Assembly: GCF_003933245.1 (NCBI RefSeq)
Contig: NZ_QUSX01000001.1
Location: 2,108,001 to 2,172,000, forward strand
DNA: 64,000 bases
Direction: 5' to 3'
DNA from: Maribacter algicola
GTDB taxonomy: Bacteria > Bacteroidota > Bacteroidia > Flavobacteriales > Flavobacteriaceae
Of this stretch, positions 8,347 to 17,129 are shown in pieces. The notes under the pieces were generated by a model that saw only the letters and a program-made list of their open reading frames with translations, was not told the origin of the DNA and did no database searches. Each line of letters opens with the position of its first letter. Positions within the stretch are counted from its first letter, which is position 1. A program made the translations under genes and the position numbers.

Positions 8347-8375
8347 GTTATAACATATTCTAAAAATGTTATAAC
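8347..8375. promoter_or_regulatory. Paired GTTATAAC palindromes (10-bp inverted repeat)
   Basis: GTTATAACAT at 8347-8356 and ATGTTATAAC at 8366-8375 form a perfect inverted repeat with a 9-base spacer. Each arm contains the self-palindrome GTTATAAC, and the two copies are 21 bp apart centre to centre, two helical turns. It sits 88 bp before the AraC-type gene at 8463 and has no T-tract. It is likely an operator, with a hairpin in the kinase 3' UTR as the alternative. Confidence 0.5.
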
Positions 8376-8462
8376 AAATTTGAACGGCCTATTAAGATCT
8401 TTGGAATTGAAAATGTGGGTGATTTAGTTTCACTTACTCAATAATTCTAAAAACGATCGACC

Positions 8463-9464
8463 ATGAATGCAACACACGCAAAATTAAATCAGCTTAACAA
8501 TAGTCTAGGAGGAAGTATTTCGATATACGATACGGAACGTATATTGATGTTCGATAACCATAAAGGAACTGGACGTGTCCAATCCGTAGAATTGGAATCG
8601 GGTATTGGATATAGTCAATTTGACTTATCGGTCAAGGAGGAGGTGAAATTGAATTTAAAAAATCCTTCTAATCGTAGTTTGTTCTTCATTTATTGTTTAG
8701 AGGGAAGTTTTACGTTAAAACTACCAACAAGTAAATCCACCATAGAAGTAGATTCATTGAGGACCGTTATCCTTGGAGGAAAGGAAGAAGATGTGGATAT
8801 TGTGCTTGAACCGGGAAAAAAGGTCCATTTTTCAGTCATTCAAGTCACTGATGGACACGGTTCCGAAGCTTCGGTGGAAAAGACCGAAAAATTAAAAAGC
8901 CAGTTGTTTTCCCAATTTCTTAAAAATAAGAAATATGAATATGTGGGAACGGTCAACCTAAAAATTAAGGAGCACTTACTGCAGATTAAATCAATTGCCC
9001 AAACCGGGGTCGTACGTAAGTTATTGATAGAAGGAATTGTACACTTTACTTTGGCGCTTGAAATATTACACTATAATAGTGATAGCTCTAAAAAAACCTT
9101 GCATGAATCCTCATTGACAAAACGTGAGTTGTTACGTGTGGAAGATGCTATTGAAGAAATAAGAAAAAAACCAGAGTACCCATATTCCATCGATTATTTC
9201 GTTAGAAAATACGGTCTGTCTGCGGCCAAACTGCAGTCTGGCTTTAAAGTGTTTACAGGCTCAACGGTCGCCAGTTGTATAAAAAATCAACGTTTAGATT
9301 TAGCCGAAAAATTAATTCAGGAAACGGATTTGAATGTCTCTGAGATTGTATATACCATTGGATTTTCAAGTAGAAGTTATTTCTCTAAAATTTTCAACAG
9401 ACGTTTTAAATGTTCTCCAAAAGATTATCTAACGAAGGCCCGTGGAACAAGGCTGTCAGCTTAA
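8463..9464 (+). CDS. AraC-family transcriptional regulator with cupin-like N-terminal domain
   Basis: A 333-residue protein with a canonical AraC DNA-binding region at the C-terminus: YSIDYFVRKYGLSAAKLQSG, then LNVSEIVYTIGFSSRSYFSK, ending CSPKDYLTK. Residues about 40-130 form a beta-rich domain (SLFFIYCLEGSFTLKL) resembling the cupin ligand-binding fold of AraC/TetZ-type activators. The ligand is unknown. The paired GTTATAAC palindromes upstream are candidate operators, possibly for autoregulation (inference). Confidence 0.88.
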   Translation: MNATHAKLNQLNNSLGGSISIYDTERILMFDNHKGTGRVQSVELESGIGYSQFDLSVKEEVKLNLKNPSNRSLFFIYCLEGSFTLKLPTSKSTIEVDSLRTVILGGKEEDVDIVLEPGKKVHFSVIQVTDGHGSEASVEKTEKLKSQLFSQFLKNKKYEYVGTVNLKIKEHLLQIKSIAQTGVVRKLLIEGIVHFTLALEILHYNSDSSKKTLHESSLTKRELLRVEDAIEEIRKKPEYPYSIDYFVRKYGLSAAKLQSGFKVFTGSTVASCIKNQRLDLAEKLIQETDLNVSEIVYTIGFSSRSYFSKIFNRRFKCSPKDYLTKARGTRLSA

Positions 9465-9588
9465 TTTTTTTGCTTGGTAATTGTAAAAGTGCCCTAAGAA
9501 AGCTCGATTGTTAAGGACAATTCAACCAATCTTGGGGTTCATGGTTATTGAAATAGACGATTAATTTTAATTTAGAAAATTGGAATCA

Positions 9589-9990
9589 ATGATTAAAGAA
9601 GCATTACAGGATGGAACTCCAGACCTCTATCTAGAAATAAAAAAGGATATCGAGTCCCGATTACAACTTTTGAATTATTGGAAAAAAAGAATTAACGAGG
9701 ATTTTGAGCTCATTGTTTCTAAAAACCCTATTGATGAAATCAAAGATCTCATGGTACAAATAGAGGACAATCATGCTAGAAACAGGAAATTAAGAGTTGC
9801 AATTTTTCTAAAGGAAAATCCTGACTTTAAAGAACAAGGGAAAAATCAAGTAAATTCATTGATTTTAAGTTCTTTGGACTTTTTGAACGAAAATGCCGAA
9901 AAAGAAATTATTAACTTGAAAATAGCCATGGCTAATCTAGGGTTGAGTAAAAGCAAGCAAGGACAGCCTTATTTTAAAAAAGTGGGATAG
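9589..9990 (+). CDS. Hypothetical protein, helical/coiled-coil
   Basis: A 133-residue, Lys-, Glu- and Asn-rich protein predicted to be mostly helical (IKKDIESRLQLLNYWKKRIN), with no signal peptide, membrane segment or recognised domain. ATG at 9589 is preferred over the TTG at 9580. It lies downstream of the AraC gene on the same strand and converges on the BLUF gene. Coding character is good (no stops, flavobacterial codon use), but I do not recognise the family. Confidence 0.65.
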   Translation: MIKEALQDGTPDLYLEIKKDIESRLQLLNYWKKRINEDFELIVSKNPIDEIKDLMVQIEDNHARNRKLRVAIFLKENPDFKEQGKNQVNSLILSSLDFLNENAEKEIINLKIAMANLGLSKSKQGQPYFKKVG

Positions 9991-10005
9991 TATTTGAATG
10001 ATTGT

Positions 10006-10443
10006 TTAGGGCATTTTTGCTTCATTCAAGCATAAGTCTTTCACAATAGACCAAAATATTCGAACAGAAGCGGAATCTGCCTGATAGAAGGAAGATAAGG
10101 TAATTAGGTTTCTTTCAAAATCGATAAGCTCTTCAGATGGCTTATTGGAATTTTTTGGTGAGAAGAAAGCCATATGCCAGCCTTGAAAAACTTCTTTTTC
10201 TGCAGGGCCTTCCCAGACTAGATTCAAATTGGAGTGTCTATTGTCCGATTTAATTGATTTCAACAAATTAAAGATTACCTTTTTCTCGCCGTGCAGTGTC
10301 TGTACAAAAAGTCCATTATGATATACCAAACAACCCGTTATGGAGTGGGCTTTATTAAATTCATTGGCCTCATCCAATATATCGTTCAGGTCTTTAAGTC
10401 CAATATTTTTTTTTGCCAGGGAGGTATACGTCAGTTCATGCAT
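10006..10443 (-). CDS. BLUF-domain blue-light photoreceptor
   Basis: A 145-residue stand-alone BLUF protein from ATG 10443, the family-like start MHELTYTSLAKK; an ATG-less open extension reaches 10551. The FAD-binding photocycle residues are all present with exact spacing to AppA: Y6, N30, Q48 (FVQTLHGE), W89 and M91 (GWHMAF). It should bind FAD and form the red-shifted signalling state under blue light. There is no fused output domain, so it must act through a partner protein. The response regulators and PAS kinase nearby are candidates (inference). Confidence 0.92.
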   Translation of the reverse strand: MHELTYTSLAKKNIGLKDLNDILDEANEFNKAHSITGCLVYHNGLFVQTLHGEKKVIFNLLKSIKSDNRHSNLNLVWEGPAEKEVFQGWHMAFFSPKNSNKPSEELIDFERNLITLSSFYQADSASVRIFWSIVKDLCLNEAKMP

Positions 10444-10609
10444 GAAGCCAATGGATTTTGGCTTACAAAGTAATATAATTTTTAATGCAACATCACTTTT
10501 AGGATGGTTTTTAGTGACCCAAAATAGTTGTACGATGTGTTCGCATAACAAATTTTAAATGTGATTCCTACCTTTGGAAATTACTTTCTATAATCAGTAC
10601 AGATTTCTG

Positions 10610-11059
10610 TTAAATTGAAATTAGAAATTGTGGGTCAGTAGTATTCTTGCCTGCAGACTTTTGTGCCAAATGTGAAAGACATTTATGTAAAAGCGTTTTT
10701 AATTGATTAAAGGAAGAAGGTTTTTTTAAATAAAGGGTCGCTCCCATTTTTTTTAGTCTTTCCACATCTTTTTCATGATAGGAGGTAGAATAAATGATAA
10801 CTGGTACCTCTGAAAGCGCATCCAGGTCTCTAATATCAGTCAAACATTCAAAACCGTCCATCATAGGCATTTTCAAATCTAAGAAAATAGCATCGGGTTT
10901 TTTATGCTCTCCATTCAATAAAAAGGACATTAAATCGACTCCGTTACTGAACTCCTCTATAGTAGTGGTAATAGGTATTTCGCTCAACGCATCGGAGAAA
11001 AATGCACGGTCGTCGCTATCGTCATCCGCCAAATAGATTCTTTGTGTGGTCTGACTCAT
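10610..11059 (-). CDS. Single-domain response regulator (CheY/Rcp1-like)
   Basis: A 149-residue receiver with acidic pocket LADDDSDDRAFF, phospho-acceptor D61 in FLDLKMP, YSTSYH and LKKPSSF. It is paralogous to the regulator at 6239-6679 and probably arose by duplication with it. There is no output domain. It is encoded upstream of the BLUF gene on the same strand (166 bp apart), so they may be co-transcribed. A 12-bp palindrome lies 33 bp before the start. Confidence 0.92.
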   Translation of the reverse strand: MSQTTQRIYLADDDSDDRAFFSDALSEIPITTTIEEFSNGVDLMSFLLNGEHKKPDAIFLDLKMPMMDGFECLTDIRDLDALSEVPVIIYSTSYHEKDVERLKKMGATLYLKKPSSFNQLKTLLHKCLSHLAQKSAGKNTTDPQFLISI

Positions 11060-11092
11060 TTATTGTATTAACTATTTATGATTCTGTGCAAG

Positions 11093-11104
11093 GTAAAATT
11101 TTAC
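11093..11104. promoter_or_regulatory. 12-bp palindrome GTAAAATTTTAC upstream of response regulator
   Basis: A perfect palindrome 33 bp before the response-regulator start at 11059. The position suits an operator or promoter-overlapping site. It is AT-rich, so chance is possible. Confidence 0.3.
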
Positions 11105-11292
11105 TCCATTTCTCGCTATAGCAAAACGTACAATTACTGACTCAAAAAAATAAAGTTGTTTTCAAAATTTAGGAAATGCTACAAAATAAAATAATGTTCA
11201 AAAAATAGCGCGTAATAATCTAAATGTTAAACGCGGTTCATTATTTTTACTCAAGTACACATTTTCATATCAAACAAACTAAAGATTCAGCC

Positions 11293-14200
11293 ATGTATCT
11301 AAAAAATGCCATCAAAACGCTTTTTATTTTGCTACTAGTAAATATTAGCCTGGTCCGTTCTCAAAATCCCAATTTTTCAAGTTTGTCAAATGACCTAAAT
11401 GGCTTGGAGTTCAGAGCCATTGGACCAGCACTCATGGGAGGTAGAATTGCGGATATTGCCGTAAGCCCAGAAGATCCAAGCACTTGGTTTGTTGCCGTAG
11501 GTTCAGGTGGTGTGTGGAAAACAGAGAATAGCGGGATAACCTGGGACGCGGTCTTTGAGGAGCAGCCTTCCTACTCGATTGGCTGTGTGACCATTGACCC
11601 GAACAATCCTCAAACCGTTTGGGTTGGAACCGGCGAAAATGTTAGTGGTAGACATGTTGGCTGGGGTGATGGCATCTATAAATCCAATGATGGTGGAGCT
11701 ACTTGGAAATCTATGGGATTGGAAAATTCTGAACACATAGGGAAAATTTTGGTTGACCCCAGAAACAGTAATGTGGTATTGGTGGCGGCCGAAGGTCCTT
11801 TATGGTCTTCCGGTGGTGATCGTGGTGTTTATAAAACAACGGATGGAGGCCAAACTTGGAACCACGTACTAAAAATTAACGAGCATACCGGCGTTACCGA
11901 TATTGAGTTCGATCCAGAGAATCCAGATGTTGTATATGCCGCGGCCTACCAGCGTAGAAGGCATGTATGGTCATTGCTATCCGGAGGTCCCAAATCTGGG
12001 ATCTTTAAATCTATGGACAATGGTGAAACGTGGACCCAAAAATTTACTGGTCTGCCCAAAGGGGATATGGGTAAAATAGGACTGGCCGTGACCAAGGCGA
12101 ATCCTAATCTGGTCTATGCGACTATAGAGGCGGATGATAAAGAAAAGGGCTTTTACAGGTCCATGGACAAGGGCGAAAGCTGGACAAAACAGAATGATTA
12201 TATATCCGGTGGAACAGGCCCTCACTACTATCAGGAAATAGAGGTTTCACCATCGAATCCAGACTTGGTTTATCAAATGGACGTATTCATTAGGGTAACC
12301 AGGGATGGCGGTAATAGTTTTAAGGTTTTGGGAACCGGTCGCGAGAAGCATAGCGACAACCATTCTCTTTGGATCGACCCTAACAATGGCAAGCACTTGC
12401 TCGCAGGAACGGACGGCGGTTTGTACGAAACCTTTGATGAAGGTACTACTTGGAGGCATTTCCCAAACCTGCCCATCTCCCAATTTTACAAGCTCTCCTT
12501 GGACAATGCCCAACCTTTTTACAATATTGTGGGAGGTGCCCAGGATTTGGGCACTTTAATAGGTCCTTCCAGAACCATGAATACAGAAGGGGTACGCAAT
12601 CAGGATTGGTACGTGCCCTTGGGTGCTGATGGTTATGACAATGCCTTTGACCCAAAAGACCCTAACACTGTTTACATGGAAATACAGGAAGGGAATTTAT
12701 ATCGACATAACAGGGAAACCGAAGAGGGAATGGATATTCAACCCCAGTCAACCGATGGTATGGCCGACAGATGGAACTGGGACAGTCCCTTATTGATCAG
12801 CCCCCATGATAATCATAGGCTATATTATGGGTCGCAAAGACTCTGGCGAAGTGATGACCAAGGAAGTTCTTGGCAGCCTATCAGCAAGGATTTAACGACC
12901 AATAGAAACAGGTATGAATTGGACATGATGGGCAGGGTCTGGAGCGTGGATGCCCTGTATGACACGGGAGCTATGTCCAAATATGCCACTTTGACCTCCA
13001 TTGCAGAATCCCCTAAACAAGAAGGTTTATTGTATACTGGTTCCGATGACGGTTTGATACATATAAGCGAGGACGGCGGTCAGACCTGGCGGAAAAGTGG
13101 GGCCTTGCCCAAAGTCCCCGAGCTTTCTTTTATAAACGATATAGAAGCCTCCGCTCATGACGCCAATGTTGTATTCGTTAGTGCCGATGCCCATAAAATT
13201 GGGAATTATATCCCGTATTTGTTCATGAGCACGGACCGTGGACGTTCGTGGACTTCCATTGTGGGAGACCTCCCAAAAGAGACTATTGTATGGGTCATAA
13301 AGCAGGACTTCGTTGATCCAAATCTATTGTTCATCGGGACTGAATATGGCATCTATTTTTCTCCCAACAAAGGGACTAATTGGATACCATTAAAGTCCGG
13401 GTTACCAACCATACCGTTTCGGGACATCGAATTGCACCCAAGGGACAACGATTTGGTGGGAGCATCCTTTGGAAGGGGGTTTTTTGTACTGGACGATTAC
13501 ACTCCGTTACGGGGATTGGGTGAAAGAGTATCGGATAAGAACAACCAACTATTCCCAGTGCGGGATGCCTGGTGGTACGTGCCAAATGTTCCCATGCAGG
13601 CCAAGGGGATGCCATCATTAGGATCTACAAGCTTTGCGACGGACAATCCTCCTTTTGGGGCCACCTTCTCTTACTGGATAAAGGATGTGCCAAAAACAGG
13701 TAAGACCTTACGAAATGAAAAGGAAAAGGAGCTGAGGTCTAAGAATATTTCGGTACCCTTTCCAGGTTGGGAAGCCTTGGAAGAAGAAAGAGGACAGGAG
13801 GAAGCTAAAGTGCTTTTTTTAGTGTCAGATCAAGACAAGCAGCCCGTACGATGGTTGCATGGAAAAACAGGTAAAGGCTTACAACGTACATCTTGGGATT
13901 TAAGGCGTTCCGCACCCAACCCAATTGATTTATCCGTCCCCGACTTTAGGCCGCCGTGGGCCGGAGAGGATCAAGGACCCTTGGTGTCTCCGGGCAACTA
14001 TAGTGTTCAAATGTACGTGTTGTTTAATGGAAAATTGCAACCACAAGGTGCGCCCCAAAGTTTTAAGGTAATTCCCGTACACGACCAGAAGAAAAATGTA
14101 GATTACAGTGATATCCAAATTTTTATGAATCACACCGCGGAGCTTTCCAGGCAAATATCCAACGCCGGTGAAAAAATGGGAGAATACAATGAGCAAATCA

Positions 14201-14559
14201 AACACATGAAGGAGGCCTTGCTTAAAACACCTTTGGCAAACGAAAGCCATTTCAATAAATTAAATGAATTAAGGTTACTGCTAAGTTCCTTGCGGAAGAC
14301 CTTATATGGCGACCCTATAAAACAATCATTGGACGAGTCCACGCCACCTTCCATTAGGTCCAGGGTAGGGCAGGTGGCCGGAGCACATTGGGAAACAACA
14401 CAAGAACCGACAAAAACGCAGATGGAGAACATTGAAATCGCCGCAAAGGATTTCAATACCTTCGAAAAGGAGTTGAAAGCATTTAACAACGCAATGGAAA
14501 CCTTTGAAAAAACCTTGGAGGAGTTAAAGGCTCCATATACACCAAATAGAAAATTATAA
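11293..14559 (+). CDS. Secreted BNR/sortilin-like beta-propeller protein
   Basis: A 1088-residue protein starting at ATG 11293, where MYLKNAIKTLFILLLVNIS forms a signal peptide. The first 780 residues contain many BNR/Asp-box motifs (S/T-x-D-x-G-x-T-W: KSNDGGATWKS, KTTDGGQTWNH, KSMDNGETWTQ, MSTDRGRSWTS), indicating two VPS10/sortilin-like propellers. The C-terminal 250 residues are a helical, charged tail without a T9SS sorting domain. Flavobacterial homologs are annotated as glycosyl hydrolases or sortilin-like proteins, but no catalytic residue could be assigned. Likely periplasmic or exported; function unknown. Confidence 0.85.
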   Translation: MYLKNAIKTLFILLLVNISLVRSQNPNFSSLSNDLNGLEFRAIGPALMGGRIADIAVSPEDPSTWFVAVGSGGVWKTENSGITWDAVFEEQPSYSIGCVTIDPNNPQTVWVGTGENVSGRHVGWGDGIYKSNDGGATWKSMGLENSEHIGKILVDPRNSNVVLVAAEGPLWSSGGDRGVYKTTDGGQTWNHVLKINEHTGVTDIEFDPENPDVVYAAAYQRRRHVWSLLSGGPKSGIFKSMDNGETWTQKFTGLPKGDMGKIGLAVTKANPNLVYATIEADDKEKGFYRSMDKGESWTKQNDYISGGTGPHYYQEIEVSPSNPDLVYQMDVFIRVTRDGGNSFKVLGTGREKHSDNHSLWIDPNNGKHLLAGTDGGLYETFDEGTTWRHFPNLPISQFYKLSLDNAQPFYNIVGGAQDLGTLIGPSRTMNTEGVRNQDWYVPLGADGYDNAFDPKDPNTVYMEIQEGNLYRHNRETEEGMDIQPQSTDGMADRWNWDSPLLISPHDNHRLYYGSQRLWRSDDQGSSWQPISKDLTTNRNRYELDMMGRVWSVDALYDTGAMSKYATLTSIAESPKQEGLLYTGSDDGLIHISEDGGQTWRKSGALPKVPELSFINDIEASAHDANVVFVSADAHKIGNYIPYLFMSTDRGRSWTSIVGDLPKETIVWVIKQDFVDPNLLFIGTEYGIYFSPNKGTNWIPLKSGLPTIPFRDIELHPRDNDLVGASFGRGFFVLDDYTPLRGLGERVSDKNNQLFPVRDAWWYVPNVPMQAKGMPSLGSTSFATDNPPFGATFSYWIKDVPKTGKTLRNEKEKELRSKNISVPFPGWEALEEERGQEEAKVLFLVSDQDKQPVRWLHGKTGKGLQRTSWDLRRSAPNPIDLSVPDFRPPWAGEDQGPLVSPGNYSVQMYVLFNGKLQPQGAPQSFKVIPVHDQKKNVDYSDIQIFMNHTAELSRQISNAGEKMGEYNEQIKHMKEALLKTPLANESHFNKLNELRLLLSSLRKTLYGDPIKQSLDESTPPSIRSRVGQVAGAHWETTQEPTKTQMENIEIAAKDFNTFEKELKAFNNAMETFEKTLEELKAPYTPNRKL

Positions 14560-14570
14560 ATATTGGCATC

Positions 14571-15302
14571 ATGTGTTTTTCAACAGAAGAATTTGGTGAT
14601 GTGAAATTGGTAGAGACCTATTACCGTTTGGATCACAACTATGTGTATGCCGAACCTGAAAATGAATACAAACGTTATTTTAATAATGGATTCGTACACA
14701 ACCGCTCTTGGATTATTACCCAAGAAAACCCGAGCATATTAACTGATGCCTTGTGGGGAATCATACCCAACTATAAATCCAATGTAAACCCTAGGGAATA
14801 TTATAAAGAAACCATTAAGTACGGGTCTGGATTGAATGCCAGATCGGAAAAGCTTTTCGACTCCTCCAATTACAATGGCTTCAAAAAATGTATCATTCCC
14901 GTAAAAGGCTTTTTTGAGCCTCATACTGCAAAAAACAATTTTAAGATTCCGTTTTATTTTAAAAGAAAGGATGACAATCCAATAAGTCTGGCAGGTATTT
15001 ACACGGTCATTTCAGATGGAACCATTACTTTTTCCATTTTGACCAAACCAGCAAGCCCATTATTTATCAAAATTCATAATAAAAAGAACAGGAGGCCGGT
15101 TATTTTACAGGAAATGGATATTGAGGTTTGGCTTGATCCTACCTTAAGCAAGAATCAAATCCTTGATGTGATAGCAGATGACCTACCCGATGATAAATTG
15201 CAAACCTGGCCTATTAGTAAAGATCTGTACCGAGGCAATGCAGGGCAAAGAGCCGATATTACGGAGCCGGTAGAATATGAGGCATTGGAGATAGCCTATT
15301 GA
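14571..15302 (+). CDS. SRAP-family protein (HMCES/YedK-type, abasic-site DNA-protein crosslinking)
   Basis: A 243-residue SRAP protein. The essential Cys2 follows the initiator Met (MCFS). The catalytic Asn lies in LNARSEK, the Glu in IIPVKGFFEPH and the His in PLFIKIHNKKNRRPVIL; all are in family order. The family shields abasic sites in single-stranded DNA by a thiazolidine crosslink to Cys2. It starts 11 bp after the BNR protein gene, so it may be co-transcribed. It is slightly longer than E. coli YedK (222). Confidence 0.93.
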   Translation: MCFSTEEFGDVKLVETYYRLDHNYVYAEPENEYKRYFNNGFVHNRSWIITQENPSILTDALWGIIPNYKSNVNPREYYKETIKYGSGLNARSEKLFDSSNYNGFKKCIIPVKGFFEPHTAKNNFKIPFYFKRKDDNPISLAGIYTVISDGTITFSILTKPASPLFIKIHNKKNRRPVILQEMDIEVWLDPTLSKNQILDVIADDLPDDKLQTWPISKDLYRGNAGQRADITEPVEYEALEIAY

Positions 15303-15350
15303 TCTGCCTCTTATGGTTTTTGAAAAATAATTAACAACTCGTTAAATACG

Positions 15351-15384
15351 AAAAAGCCAATTGAAAGGTCAAGTGGCTTTTTTT
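15351..15384 (+). terminator. Intrinsic terminator after SRAP gene
   Basis: AAAAAGCCA-a-TTGA pairs with TCAA-g-TGGCTTTTTTT around a four-base loop, with T-runs on both strands. It lies about 50 bp after the SRAP stop and can serve the + strand, and also the tRNA transcript on the - strand. Confidence 0.75.
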
Positions 15385-15387
15385 AGC

Positions 15388-15420
15388 TAGCGGGAACTCT
15401 CGACTTGCACCGGCTTCGCT
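15388..15420 (-). pseudogene. Remnant of a tRNA-Met 3' end
   Basis: Bases 15388-15398 (TAGCGGGAACT) are identical to the acceptor and T-arm end of the tRNA at 15547-15619. Similarity then decays (CTCGACTTGCACC against GGACTCGAACC). As at the intact tRNA, an AAAAAGCC hairpin-GGCTTT terminator sits immediately to the left. A duplicated and decayed tRNA 3' end plus terminator is the simplest explanation. It cannot fold into a tRNA. Confidence 0.45.
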
Positions 15421-15472
15421 CATGATAAACTTCTCGTTCAGTCTTGATTTCAAGACTTACCAAAAAAAAACA

Positions 15473-15495
15473 TCACCTTGTTGGATTCAAGGTGA
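15473..15495 (-). terminator. Second hairpin downstream of tRNA-fMet
   Basis: TCACCTTG (15473-15480) and CAAGGTGA (15488-15495) form a perfect stem. On the minus strand it is followed by a run of nine T's (complement of 15462-15470), a classic intrinsic terminator. It is a backup to the one at 15512-15541. Confidence 0.65.
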
Positions 15496-15511
15496 AACTT
15501 TTTCTTCAAAA

Positions 15512-15541
15512 GAAAAAGCCATCAATTATATTGATGGCTTT
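15512..15541 (-). terminator. Intrinsic terminator of tRNA-fMet
   Basis: GCCATCAAT (15518-15526) pairs with ATTGATGGC (15530-15538) around a three-base loop. On the minus strand it is followed by TTTTTC. It begins 6 bp after the mature tRNA 3' end. Confidence 0.75.
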
Positions 15542-15546
15542 CTTAG

Positions 15547-15619
<73 letters not shown>

Positions 15620-15764
15620 ATATGGACGACAAAGATACAATTGTTTTCATGTAAATTCCAAATATGATTCACTTTCATTTTGAATAGGGAATAAAAATCT
15701 TGACTTTCTTGTCCTTATAGGTTCCAAAACTATATTTTCAATTTTATTGGCTACTTTAGAACAC

Positions 15765-17129
15765 ATGAAACAACTGAATGATTTTTTAATACAGGCAATT
15801 TCCGGAACGGAATGGCCCATGTTTGTTCTATTGATTGGAGGAGGTCTTTTTTTAATGCTGTATTCCAGATTAATGCCCTACCGTTATTTTGGACATGCCC
15901 TAGCAATAACTCGGGGAAAGTATGACGATAAGAATGCAAAAGGGGATGTTAGTTCCCTTCAGGCATTATCGGCGGCTGTTGCGGCTACCGTTGGACTTGG
16001 AAATATTTCAGGGGTCGCCATTGCCATTCATGATGGTGGTCCAGGGGTGGTTTTTTGGATTTGGATGACCGCGCTTATAGGAATGTGTATTAAGTTCTAC
16101 TCCTGTAGTCTTTCCATAATGTTCAGGGGAGAAGACTCGGAAGGTCATTTACAGGGAGGTCCCATGTTCTATATTGTAAATGGACTAGGTAAAAAATATA
16201 AACCTTTGGCCATATTCTTTGCCCTGGCCGGACTCTTTGGTTTTTTAGGTGTTTTTACGGCCAATCAATTTACGGAAACATTCATGAGTGTTATAAATCC
16301 ATCCGAAACCATCATACAAATGAGTGAGTTTAACTGGAAATTGACCATTGGTTTTGTGCTAGCCATTGTGAGTTCTTTCGTTATTTTTGGGGGGTTGGAA
16401 AAAATAGCCAAGGTGGCTACAGCAATAGTCCCCTTTATGGTGATGGTATATTTGGTTGCTGTTTTATTTGTGATGTTCATGAACGCATCCCAGGTAATAC
16501 CCTCGCTCAAGATGATTATTACAGAAGCTTGGAACTTTAAGTCCGTTGTTTCGGGAGGGTTTTGGGGACTTGTGATTATAGGAGTCCGCAGAGCAATGTT
16601 TTCCAATGAGGCCGGTCTGGGTAGTGCTCCCATGTATCACGGTCAGTCTAAAAACGATGAGCCCATACGGGAAGGATTGGTGGCCATGTTGGGCCCGTTT
16701 ATAGATACAATACTGGTCTGTACTTTTACTGCCGTTGTTATTATTCTAAGTGGGGCTTATTTGGAGGATGGTAGCGGAATTGTAATGACCTTAAACGCTT
16801 TTCAAAAGACATTGTTCGGTTTTGGAGATCAACTTTTGATGGTAATTGTAACGGCCTTTGCCCTTTCTACCTTGTTTACGTATTCCTACTATGGAGTTAA
16901 GTGCCTTTCATTTTTGACGAATGCGAAAATTGGTAGATGGTACAATATCTATTTTGTGATTATGATTGTTTTTGCGGCTATTGCTTCTTTGGAACTAGTT
17001 AAAAATCTTATCGATCTCTCCTATGCCCTTATGGTAATTCCAAATATGATTGCCGTACTTTTGTTGGCTCCTAAGGTTAATGCTGCCACCAAGGTTTATT
17101 TTGAAAAATTAAAGAATGAAAGATCATAA
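15765..17129 (+). CDS. AGCS-family sodium:alanine/glycine symporter
   Basis: A 454-residue inner-membrane permease starting at ATG 15765, preferred over the TTG at 15747. Family signatures are GDVSSLQALSAAVAATVGLG (Na+/substrate region), NISGVAIAIHDGGPGVVFW, LQGGPMFYI and RRAMFSNEAGLGSAPMYHG, with 10-11 hydrophobic segments. It imports D/L-alanine or glycine with Na+. Its stop overlaps the era start by 14 bp, so the two genes are translationally coupled or share a transcript. Confidence 0.92.
   Translation: MKQLNDFLIQAISGTEWPMFVLLIGGGLFLMLYSRLMPYRYFGHALAITRGKYDDKNAKGDVSSLQALSAAVAATVGLGNISGVAIAIHDGGPGVVFWIWMTALIGMCIKFYSCSLSIMFRGEDSEGHLQGGPMFYIVNGLGKKYKPLAIFFALAGLFGFLGVFTANQFTETFMSVINPSETIIQMSEFNWKLTIGFVLAIVSSFVIFGGLEKIAKVATAIVPFMVMVYLVAVLFVMFMNASQVIPSLKMIITEAWNFKSVVSGGFWGLVIIGVRRAMFSNEAGLGSAPMYHGQSKNDEPIREGLVAMLGPFIDTILVCTFTAVVIILSGAYLEDGSGIVMTLNAFQKTLFGFGDQLLMVIVTAFALSTLFTYSYYGVKCLSFLTNAKIGRWYNIYFVIMIVFAAIASLELVKNLIDLSYALMVIPNMIAVLLLAPKVNAATKVYFEKLKNERS

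Noticed and set aside
10444..10551. N-terminal extension of the BLUF protein
   Set aside because: The conserved BLUF strand begins at MHELTYTS; the extension has no ATG of its own and no homology.
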